DNA of 64,000 bases from VRUE01 sp963764365. GTDB taxonomy: Bacteria > Actinomycetota > Thermoleophilia > Solirubrobacterales > 70-9. This document shows positions 12,773 through 21,014 of this stretch, piece by piece. The first letter of the stretch is position 1; every line of letters begins with the position of its first letter. Both the position numbers and the translations under genes were made by a program. Under the pieces are notes generated by a model. That model was not told the origin of the DNA, did no database searches, and saw only the letters and a list, made by a program, of their open reading frames with translations. The DNA lies in the NCBI GenBank assembly GCA_963764365.1, contig CAVXSI010000015.1:62001-126000 (forward strand). The letters are read 5' to 3'.

Positions 12773-14046
12773 GGGTCGAGCGGTTCGAGTGGGAGGGCCC
12801 GCGGTCGAGCGCGATCAGGATCCGCGGCTGGGCCTCGGAGCTCGCCGAGCCCGTCGACGTCGGCGAGATCTTCCACCAGGTGGTCGGCAGGGGCGACGCG
12901 GGTGTGCTCGACCTGACCAACCGCTTCGACGCGACCGTGCGCGGCCGGGACTCGCTGGGGGTCGACCCGGCGCTGGCGACCGCGGCGCTGGCCCGCCTCG
13001 AGCCGGGCCTGCGGAGCGCGCTCGACGCCGCCGCCGCGAACATCCAGGCCGTCGCCCAGGCTCAGGTCGGTGGCCCGCCGATCGACGTCGATCTTCCCCA
13101 AGGCCAAACCGTGACGCTTCGCGATCTGCCCGTCGGTTCCGCAGGCGTCTACGCGCCGGGCGGGCACGCCGCCTATCCGTCGAGCGTGCTGATGTGCGCG
13201 ATCCCGGCTCGCCTCGCCGGTGTCGAGCGGATCGCCCTCGCCTCGCCGCCGCAGCCGGATGGCGAGCTGCACCCGCTCGTCCTCGCCGCCGCCGCCCTCT
13301 GCGAGGTCGACGAGATCTATGCCATGGGCGGTGCCCAGGCGATCTTCGCGCTGGCCTACGGCACCGACTCGGTCGCGTCGGTGAACGTCATCGCCGGGCC
13401 CGGCAACGCCTGGGTGCGCGAGGCGAAGCGGGCGGTCAGCGGAGTCGTCGGCATCGACTCCCTGGCCGGGCCCTCCGAGCTGATGATCGTCGCCGGCCAC
13501 GACTCCGAGCTCGAGTGGGCTGCGCTCGACCTCTGCGCCCAGGCCGAGCACGGCGCCGGCGGCGCCCTCGTCGTCGCCGCGGTCGAGCAGGCCGTGCTCG
13601 ACGGCATCGCCGCGGCGACCGAGCGTGCCGCCGGCGAGCGCCCCGGCGTGGGGAACGCGCCGCTGGCGCTGGTCCAGGTTCCCGATCTCGACGCGGCGGT
13701 CGAGCTCGCCAACGCCTTCGCCCCCGAGCACCTCGAGCTGCTCTGCGACGAGGCCGCCCTGCTCGCCGAGCGAGTCACGACCGCCGGCTGCGTCTTCGCC
13801 GGCCGCCACAGCGCGACCGCCTTCGGCGACTACGTCGCCGGCTCCAATCACGTGCTGCCGACCGGCGGCGCGGGGCGTTTTTCCGGGCCGCTCGGGCCCG
13901 ACGTCTTCCGCCGCAAGATCGCCACCGTGGAGATTTCCGCCGACGCCGCCGCGAAGCTCGCTCCACACGTGAAGACGCTCGCCGAGGCCGAGGGCTTCCC
14001 CGTGCACGGCGAGTCGGCGATGATCAGGGCAGAGGAGAATCGATGA
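12769..14046 (+). CDS. hisD: histidinol dehydrogenase
   Basis: Last two steps of histidine synthesis, histidinol to histidine, NAD and Zn dependent. The 425 residues match the family. Visible signatures: YAPGGHAAYPSSVLM, IAGPGNAWVREAKR, GIDSLAGPSELMIV, DLCAQAEHGAGG with the zinc ligands, NAFAPEHLEL, and GSNHVLPTGGAGRFSGPLG. ATG 12769 overlaps the hisG stop. hisC, which commonly follows hisD, is missing; hisB follows directly. Confidence 0.95.
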   Translation: MRVERFEWEGPRSSAIRIRGWASELAEPVDVGEIFHQVVGRGDAGVLDLTNRFDATVRGRDSLGVDPALATAALARLEPGLRSALDAAAANIQAVAQAQVGGPPIDVDLPQGQTVTLRDLPVGSAGVYAPGGHAAYPSSVLMCAIPARLAGVERIALASPPQPDGELHPLVLAAAALCEVDEIYAMGGAQAIFALAYGTDSVASVNVIAGPGNAWVREAKRAVSGVVGIDSLAGPSELMIVAGHDSELEWAALDLCAQAEHGAGGALVVAAVEQAVLDGIAAATERAAGERPGVGNAPLALVQVPDLDAAVELANAFAPEHLELLCDEAALLAERVTTAGCVFAGRHSATAFGDYVAGSNHVLPTGGAGRFSGPLGPDVFRRKIATVEISADAAAKLAPHVKTLAEAEGFPVHGESAMIRAEENR

Positions 14047-14047
14047 G

Positions 14048-14638
14048 ATGAGCCGCACCGCGAACAGAGAGCGCAGCACCGCCGAGACGAAGGTCCAGCT
14101 GGCGCTGGACCTCGACGGCGGCGAGTCGAGCGCGGAGACCGGGGTCGGCTTCCTCGACCACATGCTCGACCTGCTCGCCCGCCACGGCAGGCTCGGCCTC
14201 GAGGTCGAGGCGAGCGGCGACCTCGAGACCGGGGCGCACCACACGGTGGAGGACGTCGGCATCGTCCTCGGACAGGCGCTCGACGAGGCGCTCGGCGACC
14301 GTGCCGGGATCCGCCGCTACGGCTCGGCTGTGGTGCCGATGGACGAGTCGCTGGCCGAGTGCGCGATCGACGTCAGCGGGCGGCCGCTGTGCGTGTTCGA
14401 GGCCGACCTGCCCGCGACCTCGATCGCCGGCTTCGACACCGAGCTCGCGGAGGAGCTCTTCCGCGCCGTCGCCAACAACGCCAAGCTCACCCTGCACATC
14501 TCCGTTCGCTACGGGACCAACGCGCACCACATGATCGAGGCCTGCTTCAAGGCCTTCGCACGGGCGCTGCGGATCGCCGTCTCGGTCGACCCCGAGGAGT
14601 CCGGCGTGCCCTCGACCAAGGGGACCTTGTCCGAATGA
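14048..14638 (+). CDS. hisB: imidazoleglycerol-phosphate dehydratase
   Basis: Manganese-dependent dehydratase of histidine synthesis, monofunctional form (196 residues, no phosphatase domain). The two metal-binding motifs are clear: GFLDHMLDLLARHG and HHTVEDVGI in the first repeat, then YGTNAHHMIEACFKAFARAL in the second. It starts two bases after the hisD stop and its stop overlaps hisH. Confidence 0.95.
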   Translation: MSRTANRERSTAETKVQLALDLDGGESSAETGVGFLDHMLDLLARHGRLGLEVEASGDLETGAHHTVEDVGIVLGQALDEALGDRAGIRRYGSAVVPMDESLAECAIDVSGRPLCVFEADLPATSIAGFDTELAEELFRAVANNAKLTLHISVRYGTNAHHMIEACFKAFARALRIAVSVDPEESGVPSTKGTLSE

Positions 14639-15261
14639 CGGCGCGGATCGCGATCCTCGACTACGGCATGGGCAACCTGCGCTCGGTCGAGAAGGCGCTC
14701 GAGCACGTCGGCGCGACGGCGACGATCGGCAGCGATGCCGACGCGGTGCGCGGCGCCGACGGACTCGTCCTGCCCGGCGTCGGCGCCTTCCCGCGGGCGA
14801 TGGAGCGGGTGCGGGAGCGCGGCCTCGACGAGCTGATCGCCGAGCGGCGCGAAGCCGGGGTGCCGATCCTCGGCATCTGCCTCGGCCTGCAGCTGCTGTT
14901 CGACTCGACCACCGAGCTCGGTGGCGCGGCCGGCCTCGGCCTGCTGCCGGGCCCCGTCGCCGAGCTCGATGCCGAGGGGCTCAAGGTCCCCCACATCGGC
15001 TGGTCGCCGGTCCGCTGGGAGCGCGAGTCGCGCCTGGTCGAGGGAATCGACAGCGAGACGCCGTTCTACTTCGTCCACAGCTTCGCGCCGTGCCCCGAGA
15101 CGGCGGAGCTGCTCGGAAGCGCCGCCTACGGTGCCCGGTTCGCCTGCGCGGCGGAGCGCGGGAACGTCTTCGGCGTCCAGTTCCACCCCGAGAAGTCGAG
15201 CGCCGCCGGCCTGCGGCTGCTCGCCAACTTCGCCGGGATCTGCGCCTCCGTGCCGGTGTGA
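14635..15261 (+). CDS. hisH: imidazole glycerol phosphate synthase, glutaminase subunit
   Basis: Class I glutamine amidotransferase that feeds ammonia to HisF. LDYGMGNLRSV at the N-terminus, the nucleophile in GICLGLQLLFD, and the late HPEKS with His and Glu form the triad. 208 residues is standard. The start overlaps hisB by four bases (ATGA) and the stop overlaps the hisA GTG. Confidence 0.95.
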   Translation: MTARIAILDYGMGNLRSVEKALEHVGATATIGSDADAVRGADGLVLPGVGAFPRAMERVRERGLDELIAERREAGVPILGICLGLQLLFDSTTELGGAAGLGLLPGPVAELDAEGLKVPHIGWSPVRWERESRLVEGIDSETPFYFVHSFAPCPETAELLGSAAYGARFACAAERGNVFGVQFHPEKSSAAGLRLLANFAGICASVPV

Positions 15262-16001
15262 TCCTCTATCCGGCGATCGACATCCGTGGCGGCCAGGCCG
15301 TGCGGTTGACGCAGGGCGACTACGGGCGCGAGACCGCCTACGACGCCGATCCCGTGGACGCAGCGAAACGCTGGGCCGGCGAAGGCGCGGAGTTCCTGCA
15401 CGTGGTCGATCTGGACGGGGCGAAGGCGGGCGAGCCGCGGAACCTCGAAGCGGTTGAGCGGATCGCGGCAGCGGTGGAGTGTCCGATCCAAGTCGGGGGT
15501 GGGCTGCGGACTGACGATTCGGTAGCGGCTGTGCTCGACATCGCCGAGGACGTGCGCGCGGTCATCGGTACTGCCGCTTCGGCAGATCCTGATTTCCTGC
15601 AGACCATGGTCAACGGACATGGGGAGCGGATAGTCGTCTCCGTTGACGCCCGGAGGGGCAAGGCCGTGCTCGCCGGATGGACCGAGAGCAGCGAGAAGGC
15701 GTTGTCGAGGCGGTAGCTGAGTCTGAGTCGACCGCGGGGTCGCCAGCGCTTTCTCTGCACCGCGATCGAGGTCGACGGCACGATGCAGGGCCCGGCACTG
15801 GGCGAGCTGCAGCGAATCGCGGCAGCTACCGAAGCGAAGGTGATCGCCTCGGGCGGCGTCGGCAACCTGACGCACCTCGAATCCCTCGCCCGCGAGATGC
15901 CAGCCAACGTCGAGGGCGTGATCGTCGGCCGCGCCCTCTACGAGCACGCATTCACGGTTTCCCAGGCCATCGGGGCGCTTCGACAGAGGCCATCCCGGTA
16001 G
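15258..16001 (+). pseudogene. hisA: phosphoribosylformimino-AICAR-P isomerase, two compensating frameshifts
   Basis: TIM-barrel isomerase of histidine synthesis. From GTG 15258 (overlapping the hisH stop) the frame reads well: LYPAIDIRGGQAVRLTQGDY, VDLDGAKAG, QVGGGLRTDDSV. At about 15705 one base seems missing and at about 15721 one seems extra, so the correct reading passes briefly through another frame (EAVAE) and returns. Read straight, it meets TAG at 15714-15716. The second half continues normally: IEVDGTMQGPALGELQ, IASGGVGNLTHL, GVIVGRALYEHAF. A paired -1/+1 within 20 bases looks like sequence error, but decay cannot be excluded. Codon use is less GC-biased than in the neighbouring his genes. 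Confidence 0.85.
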
Positions 16002-16057
16002 GGGTGGAACGTCTTGTACTTTTTCTGCGGTGACCATCCCCTGCCGGGATGGCCTCT
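15985..16057 (+). repeat. hairpin element D (loop type 2) between hisA and hisF
   Basis: Arms 15985-16007 and 16034-16057 pair with one mismatch and one bulge. The left arm contains the last codons and stop of hisA. The 26-nt loop holds CTTGTACTTTTTC, which recurs inside the hairpin at 20876-20987. There is no T-run after the stem, so it is not a standard terminator. Confidence 0.7.
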
Positions 16058-16063
16058 CTTCTC

Positions 16064-16069
16064 TAGCCT
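16064..16069 (+). promoter_or_regulatory. leaderless -10 element of hisF
   Basis: TAGCCT ends six bases before the hisF ATG at 16076. It lies just after hairpin element D, so hisF appears separated from the upstream his operon and transcribed on its own. Confidence 0.5.
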
Positions 16070-16075
16070 CTGTCC

Positions 16076-16834
16076 ATGGTCCTGAAGCGCGTAATCCCCT
16101 GCCTCGACGTAGACGCCGGCCGCGTCGTAAAGGGAACGAACTTCGTCGGCCTGCGCGACGCCGGCGACCCGGTCGAGCTGGCAGAGCGCTACGACGCCGA
16201 GGGGGCCGACGAGCTGGTCTTCCTCGACATCACCGCCTCGCACGAGAAGCGGGACACGATCGTCGAGCTGGCGCGGCGAACCGCCGACAACGTCTTCATC
16301 CCGTTCACGATCGGCGGCGGCATCCGCTCGGTCGAGGACGCGCAGGCGGTGCTCGACGCCGGCGCCGACAAGGTCTCGGTCAACTCCTCGGCGCTCGCCA
16401 GGCCGGAGCTGCTGACCGAGCTGGCCGACCACTTCGGCGCCCAGTGCGTCGTGATCGCGATCGACGCGAAGCGCGAGGACGACGGCTGGGGCGTCTACGT
16501 CAACGGCGGCCGCAGGAAGATCGAGGGCTGTGACGCCGTCGGCTGGGCGCGGGAGGCAACCGAGCGCGGGGCGGGGGAGGTGCTGCTGACCAGCATGGAC
16601 CGCGACGGGACCAACGACGGCTACGACATCGGGCTGACCCGGGCGGTCGCCGACGCGGTCGGGGTGCCGGTGATCGCCTCCGGTGGCGCCGGCACGCTCG
16701 AGCACCTGAACGAGGCGATCGCCGATGGCCACGCCGACGCGGTCCTCTGCGCCTCGATCTTCCACTACGGCAAGTACACGATCCACGAAGCTAAGGAGCG
16801 AATGACGGCCGCCGGCATCCCGGTGCGAGGTTAG
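16076..16834 (+). CDS. hisF: imidazole glycerol phosphate synthase, cyclase subunit
   Basis: TIM-barrel partner of HisH; makes imidazole glycerol phosphate and AICAR. 252 residues. Markers: RVIPCLDVDAGRVVKG with the first catalytic Asp, IPFTIGGGIRSVEDA, VVIAIDAKR, LLTSMDRDGTNDGYD with the second catalytic Asp, and PVIASGGAGTLEHL. Convergent with the deacetylase gene, leaving five bases between the two ends. Confidence 0.96.
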   Translation: MVLKRVIPCLDVDAGRVVKGTNFVGLRDAGDPVELAERYDAEGADELVFLDITASHEKRDTIVELARRTADNVFIPFTIGGGIRSVEDAQAVLDAGADKVSVNSSALARPELLTELADHFGAQCVVIAIDAKREDDGWGVYVNGGRRKIEGCDAVGWAREATERGAGEVLLTSMDRDGTNDGYDIGLTRAVADAVGVPVIASGGAGTLEHLNEAIADGHADAVLCASIFHYGKYTIHEAKERMTAAGIPVRG

Positions 16835-16839
16835 GGCCC

Positions 16840-17745
16840 TCAACCAAGGTCCGCGACCATGCCGGCGACGCCGGCGGAGCCGAGGATCTCGAAGCGGGCC
16901 AGTTCGTAGGAGCGGTTGCGGCTTGCGTAGCCGGGGATCTCGGTGGTCGCGCCGACGTAGCCCGCAGCCTTGACCGCGGCGATCACGGTTTCGTCGAACC
17001 GCCCCGACGGATAGCAGAAGTTCCTCACCGGGACGCCGTATTCGCGGCGCAGGAGCCGTCGCGATCCGGCCACTTCTTCCTGCAGGTGCCCCGCGTCGAG
17101 CGTGGTCAGGTCGAGGTGGTGGATCGTGTGCGCGGCGAGCTCCCAGCCGGCGGCGATCATCGCCCTGACGTTGCTCTCGTAGAGATCGGAGCCTTCCGCC
17201 TTGAGGTTGAGCACGCCGGCCCAGCCGTGGCGCCGCAGCTCCGGCAGGGCATAGGTGAAGTCGGGCCGGTAGCCGTCGTCGAAGCTCAGCACGACCGGCT
17301 TCGGCGGCAGCGTGCCGCCGTGGTACCAGGCTTCCTCGACCTGTTCCAGGGTGACCGCCTGGTAGCCGTGCTCGTCGAGCCAGTCCATCTGACGGTGGAA
17401 GACGGGGCGGCTCACGTAGAGGTCCGGGTAGGGCGCGCCGGACGGCGCGGCGCCGACCACGTGGTACTCGAGGATCGGCACCGGCCCGGTGTGGGGCTCC
17501 CAGTCCGGCTGCGGGGTCGAGTTGCGGGCCTTGCCGCCGGGCGAGGGCGAGCGCGGGGGCGTGGTCGACTTTTGCGTCGCTATGCGGTGCAGATGACTAC
17601 CGCGCTTGCTGTTGCCCGATGAGCCGGCGAAGAGAATGACGACGATCGCTGCGCCGACGACAAGGACCGCGCCGCCGGAGAGCAGGCGACGGCGGCGGAT
17701 CTGCCGCCGTCGCTGCTCGCGCCTGTCGATCCGCCAGTCGGCCAT
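16840..17745 (-). CDS. polysaccharide deacetylase family protein, membrane-anchored
   Basis: NodB-type carbohydrate esterase 4, probably acting on cell-wall or surface polysaccharide. The N-terminus is very basic (RREQRRRQIRRRRLL), then one membrane helix (residues about 24-41) and a Ser/Pro-rich linker to about residue 85. The catalytic part has ILEYHVVG, VLSFDDGYRPDF (the Asp-Asp motif), HTIHHLDLTTL with metal-binding His residues, and FCYPSGRFD. 301 residues. Convergent with hisF and divergent from the CCA-adding enzyme gene. Confidence 0.88.
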   Translation of the reverse strand: MADWRIDRREQRRRQIRRRRLLSGGAVLVVGAAIVVILFAGSSGNSKRGSHLHRIATQKSTTPPRSPSPGGKARNSTPQPDWEPHTGPVPILEYHVVGAAPSGAPYPDLYVSRPVFHRQMDWLDEHGYQAVTLEQVEEAWYHGGTLPPKPVVLSFDDGYRPDFTYALPELRRHGWAGVLNLKAEGSDLYESNVRAMIAAGWELAAHTIHHLDLTTLDAGHLQEEVAGSRRLLRREYGVPVRNFCYPSGRFDETVIAAVKAAGYVGATTEIPGYASRNRSYELARFEILGSAGVAGMVADLG

Positions 17746-17775
17746 CCGCAGAGGCGATCATGGTAAGCAGCGCGG

Positions 17776-18894
17776 ATGGCGGCGATCCAGATCGACAATC
17801 TCGACGAGGCCCTGAGGCGCGCCTATCCGGAGCTGGCCGCGGTGCGCGCGGCGAGCGCGGAGCCGACCTATCTGGTCGGCGGCGCCGTCCGCGACCTGCT
17901 GCTCGGCCGCGGCCGCTCCGACATCGATCTGGTCGTGGTCGGCGATGCCGCGGCGCTCGGCGCGGCGCTCGGCGGCGAGGTGGTCGAACACGAGCGCTTC
18001 GCGACCGCCAAGGTCATCCGCGATGGGCACCAGGTCGACATCGCCGCCGCACGCTCGGAGGCCTACGAGAGGCCCGGCGCCCTGCCTGAAGTCGCCCCGG
18101 CGCCGGATATCGAGACCGACCTCGGCCGCCGCGACTTCACGGTCAACGCGATGGCCGTCCCGCTGGCCGGGGAGCCGCGGCTGATCGATCCCCAAGGCGG
18201 GCGGGCCGACCTTGAAGCCGGCCTGCTGCGGGCGCTGCATCCCGGCTCTTTCGTCGACGACCCGACCCGGGCGCTGCGTGCCGCGCGCTACGCCGCGAGA
18301 TTCGGGTTTGCGCTGGAGGCGGAGACGGAAGCGCTGCTGCGGGCGACCGATCTCAACCGCGTCTCCTCCGACCGGCGACGGGCGGACCTGATGCGGTTGG
18401 CTGCCGAGCCGGAGGCGGCGCGCGGGTTCGAGCTGCTCGCGGACTGGGGGCTGGTCGAGCTGCGCGACGACGGGGTTGCCCTGGCGCGGCGGGTCGTCGA
18501 CCTGCTCGACCTGCCGCCGTGGGAGGAGCTCGGCCCGCTCCCCGAGGCCGTGCTCGCGGCGGCGGTCGGGCCTGCCGGGGCCGAGGTCGCGCTGGCCGGC
18601 GCGGCGCCCGAGCGGCCGTCGGCGGCGGTTGCGCGGGTGGGCGGGCGCAGTCCGGCCGAGCTGGTCCTCGCTCGCGCCCTGGGCGCCGATTGGCTCGACC
18701 GCTACCTGCTGGAATGGCGGCACGTGAAGCTCGAGATCGACGGCGACGACCTGATCGCGGCCGGGGTGCCGCAGGGACCCGGCGTGGGCCGTGGCCTCGC
18801 CGCGGCCCTGCGGCGCAAGCTCGACGGGGAGATCGCCGGGCGCCGGGCCGAGCTGGACGTCGCGCTGGCGGCGGCGCGTGAGGAGGACGGCTGA
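17776..18894 (+). CDS. CCA tRNA nucleotidyltransferase / poly(A) polymerase family
   Basis: Class II nucleotidyltransferase, most likely the CCA-adding enzyme that repairs tRNA 3' ends. YLVGGAVRDLLLGR with the GG and DIDLVVVG with the metal-binding Asp pair lie in residues 30-60. RRDFTVNAMAV and the RNA-binding segment ALRAARYAARFGF follow. 372 residues; there is no clear HD domain, so it could be one of the shorter actinobacterial types. The stop overlaps the next ATG (TGATG). Confidence 0.85.
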   Translation: MAAIQIDNLDEALRRAYPELAAVRAASAEPTYLVGGAVRDLLLGRGRSDIDLVVVGDAAALGAALGGEVVEHERFATAKVIRDGHQVDIAAARSEAYERPGALPEVAPAPDIETDLGRRDFTVNAMAVPLAGEPRLIDPQGGRADLEAGLLRALHPGSFVDDPTRALRAARYAARFGFALEAETEALLRATDLNRVSSDRRRADLMRLAAEPEAARGFELLADWGLVELRDDGVALARRVVDLLDLPPWEELGPLPEAVLAAAVGPAGAEVALAGAAPERPSAAVARVGGRSPAELVLARALGADWLDRYLLEWRHVKLEIDGDDLIAAGVPQGPGVGRGLAAALRRKLDGEIAGRRAELDVALAAAREEDG

Positions 18895-19637
18895 TGGAGT
18901 GGCGGCAGGCGGACGGCGTCGAATGGCTGGACGCCGAGCTGACCGGCGCCCGCGCCGCCTTCTCGACGCGCCGCGGCGGCGCCAGCCCGCCGCCATACGA
19001 CAGCCTCAACCTCGGGAGCCTCACCGACGACGAGCCGAATCGCGTCGTCGACAATCGGAAACGGCTGGCCTCGGCGATCGGCCTCGACCCGGAGCGGGTC
19101 GCGGTCGGCCATCAGGCGCACGGCGCCGAGCTGGCCATCCACGACGCTCCACAGGAGCCATCGCCCTACGCGGGGCCCGGTGCCGCGATCCCGCAGGCGG
19201 ACGGCCAGGTCGTCGCTGTACCGGGTCTTGCGGCACTTGTGTTCACCGCCGACTGCCTGCCGGTCGCGCTTGCCGGGCCGCGGGGCGCCGCGATTCTGCA
19301 CTGCGGCTGGCGCGGGCTGGCGGCCGGGATCGTCGCCCGCGGAGCGATGGCGGTAGAAGCGACCGACGCGGCAATCGGGCCCGGGATCGGCGCCTGCTGC
19401 TACGAGGTCGGCGACGAGGTGCTCGCCGCCTTCGCGCCGCTCGGGGAGGGGACCGCCGCCGGCCGCATGCTCGACCTGGCCGAGGTCGCGCGGCGGCTGC
19501 TGCGCGAGGCCGGCGTCGAGCGGATCGAGAGCGCCGCGCTCTGCACGAGCTGCGAGGAGGAGCGCTTCTTCTCCCACCGCCGCGACGCCGGCCGCACCGG
19601 GCGCCAGGCCGGGCTGGTCTGGATCGAGGAGGGCTGA
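18894..19637 (+). CDS. YfiH/PgeF-family purine nucleoside phosphorylase (laccase-domain protein)
   Basis: Members of this family were first called polyphenol oxidases and are now known as zinc purine nucleoside phosphorylases. Signatures: AFSTRRGGAS, VGHQAHGAEL (first His), FTADCLPVAL (Cys), ILHCGWRGLAAGI (second His), IGPGIGACCYEVG, and CTSCEEERFFSHRRD near the end. 247 residues. It overlaps the gene before it and lies three bases ahead of yggS, the usual order in Gram-positive division clusters (yfiH-yggS-sepF-yggT). Confidence 0.9.
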   Translation: MEWRQADGVEWLDAELTGARAAFSTRRGGASPPPYDSLNLGSLTDDEPNRVVDNRKRLASAIGLDPERVAVGHQAHGAELAIHDAPQEPSPYAGPGAAIPQADGQVVAVPGLAALVFTADCLPVALAGPRGAAILHCGWRGLAAGIVARGAMAVEATDAAIGPGIGACCYEVGDEVLAAFAPLGEGTAAGRMLDLAEVARRLLREAGVERIESAALCTSCEEERFFSHRRDAGRTGRQAGLVWIEEG

Positions 19638-19640
19638 GGC

Positions 19641-20273
19641 GTGCCCGGGCTGATCCACGGCCTCGAGCCGGCGAAGATCGCCGCCAACCTGGAGGCGGCG
19701 CGCGAGCGGACCGGGGAGCGGGTCGAAATCCTCGCCGCGACCAAGTACGTGCCGCTGGAGGAGATGGGCGCGCTCGCCGAGGCCGGCGTCGCCCTCGTCG
19801 GCGAGAACCGCCAGCAGGATATGGAGGCGAAGCACGAGCGCTGGGGCGACGCCTTCGAGTGGGACTTCATCGGCAACCTGCAGAGCCGCAAGGTGAAGCG
19901 GCTGCTGCCGATCTGCCGCCTGATCCACTCGGTCGCCAGCGACTCGGCGCTGGAGCGGCTCGGTCGCCACGGCGACGCCGCCACCGAGGTACTGATCGAG
20001 GTCAATGTCGCCGCCGAGGAGGGCAAGGCGGGGTTTGCGCCGGAGCAGCTCGCGGAAGTCCTCGAGCGCTGCCCGGTCAGGGCGACCGGGCTGATGACGA
20101 TGCCGCCGTTCAGCACCGATCCGGAGGACTCGCGGCCGCACTTCGCCCGGCTCGCCGAACTGGCCTCCGAGCACGGCTTGGGGCGGCTCTCGATGGGCAC
20201 TTCGCAGGACTGGCGGGTGGCGGTCGAGGAGGGGGCGACGATGATCCGCCTCGGCACCGCCTTGTACGTGTGA
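19641..20273 (+). CDS. YggS-family pyridoxal phosphate homeostasis protein
   Basis: PLP-binding TIM-barrel protein without known catalytic activity, which buffers PLP in the cytoplasm. ILAATKYVP carries the PLP Lys, ALVGENRQQD and WDFIGNLQSRKVK are typical, and GLMTMPPFS and LSMGTSQDWRVAVEEGATMIRLGTALY close the barrel. The last is listed in parts only as a landmark. The 210 residues are slightly short. GTG start three bases after the previous stop. Confidence 0.9.
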   Translation: MPGLIHGLEPAKIAANLEAARERTGERVEILAATKYVPLEEMGALAEAGVALVGENRQQDMEAKHERWGDAFEWDFIGNLQSRKVKRLLPICRLIHSVASDSALERLGRHGDAATEVLIEVNVAAEEGKAGFAPEQLAEVLERCPVRATGLMTMPPFSTDPEDSRPHFARLAELASEHGLGRLSMGTSQDWRVAVEEGATMIRLGTALYV

Positions 20274-20329
20274 CCGTTTAAGGGATAATCGCTGGAGGAA
20301 TCGGCTGCGAGGAGCCGAAACAGGCACGC

Positions 20330-20863
20330 ATGGCACTACGTGACAACTGGCATAGAGCGTTGGTTTACTTCGGTTTGGCCGAAGAGCACGAGCACGGGCC
20401 CGAATACGAGGAAGACTTCGGGACCGACGAAGAGGAGATCGAAGCGCGCCGCGAGTCGAGCCAGGTACGGCGACTGCCGACCTCGCGCCGTGCCCGCCGC
20501 GACGAGATCGACGACATCTTCGCCGACGACGAGCCGATCTCGGCCTCGCGGACCCGCACCCTGCGGCCGGTCGGCGGCGACTCCGACGTCAAGGTCCACC
20601 TGGTCATCCCGCGCAACTTCAACGACGCCCAGCAGGTCGCCGACCAGTTCAAGCGCTCGGTGCCGGTGATCCTCAACCTGCAGACCACCGACCACGAGCT
20701 GTCGAAGCGGATGATCGACTTCTGCTCCGGCCTCACCTATTCGCTCGACGGGGGGATGCAGCGGATCGCCGAGAAGATCTTCCTGCTGACGCCCCGCAAC
20801 GTCGAGGTCTCGGCCGAGGAGAAGGCTCGGCTGCTCGACAAAGGGTTCTTCAACCAGTCTTAG
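20330..20863 (+). CDS. sepF: cell division protein SepF
   Basis: Membrane-linked FtsZ partner of Gram-positive division. 177 residues. A short N-terminal amphipathic part (ALRDNWHRALVYFGLAE) for membrane binding is followed by an acidic and basic linker. The conserved C-terminal domain (from about residue 88) reads VHLVIPRNFNDAQQVADQF, VPVILNLQ, RMIDFCSGLTYSLDGGMQRI and FLLTPRNVEV. It is in the standard yggS-sepF-yggT context, interrupted here by a hairpin element and proC. Confidence 0.95.
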   Translation: MALRDNWHRALVYFGLAEEHEHGPEYEEDFGTDEEEIEARRESSQVRRLPTSRRARRDEIDDIFADDEPISASRTRTLRPVGGDSDVKVHLVIPRNFNDAQQVADQFKRSVPVILNLQTTDHELSKRMIDFCSGLTYSLDGGMQRIAEKIFLLTPRNVEVSAEEKARLLDKGFFNQS

Positions 20864-20875
20864 GCGGGCGTTGGG

Positions 20876-20987
20876 GGGAGGGTCGGGTGGCCCTCACGCT
20901 CAACTTTTTCCGAAGACAGTCGGAGGCTGTCCGCGGGCCGGATTTCGGAAAAAGTACAAGCCGCTTTGAGGGCCACCCGACCCTCCC
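20876..20987 (+). repeat. hairpin element G (loop type 2) after sepF
   Basis: A perfect 21-bp inverted repeat (20876-20896 with 20967-20987) encloses a second perfect 12-bp one, ACTTTTTCCGAA with TTCGGAAAAAGT, and an inner GACAG/CTGTC. On the reverse strand the inner part reads CTTGTACTTTTTC, shared with the loop of element D. It fills most of the sepF-proC gap. Confidence 0.75.
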
Positions 20988-21001
20988 TATCCGGCCGCTA
21001 C

Positions 21002-21007
21002 TAGGCT
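21002..21007 (+). promoter_or_regulatory. leaderless -10 element of proC
   Basis: TAGGCT is 7 nt from the second of two consecutive ATG codons (21015) and only 4 nt from the first (21012). Spacing favours 21015 as the start. Confidence 0.5.
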
Positions 21008-21014
21008 GCGGATG

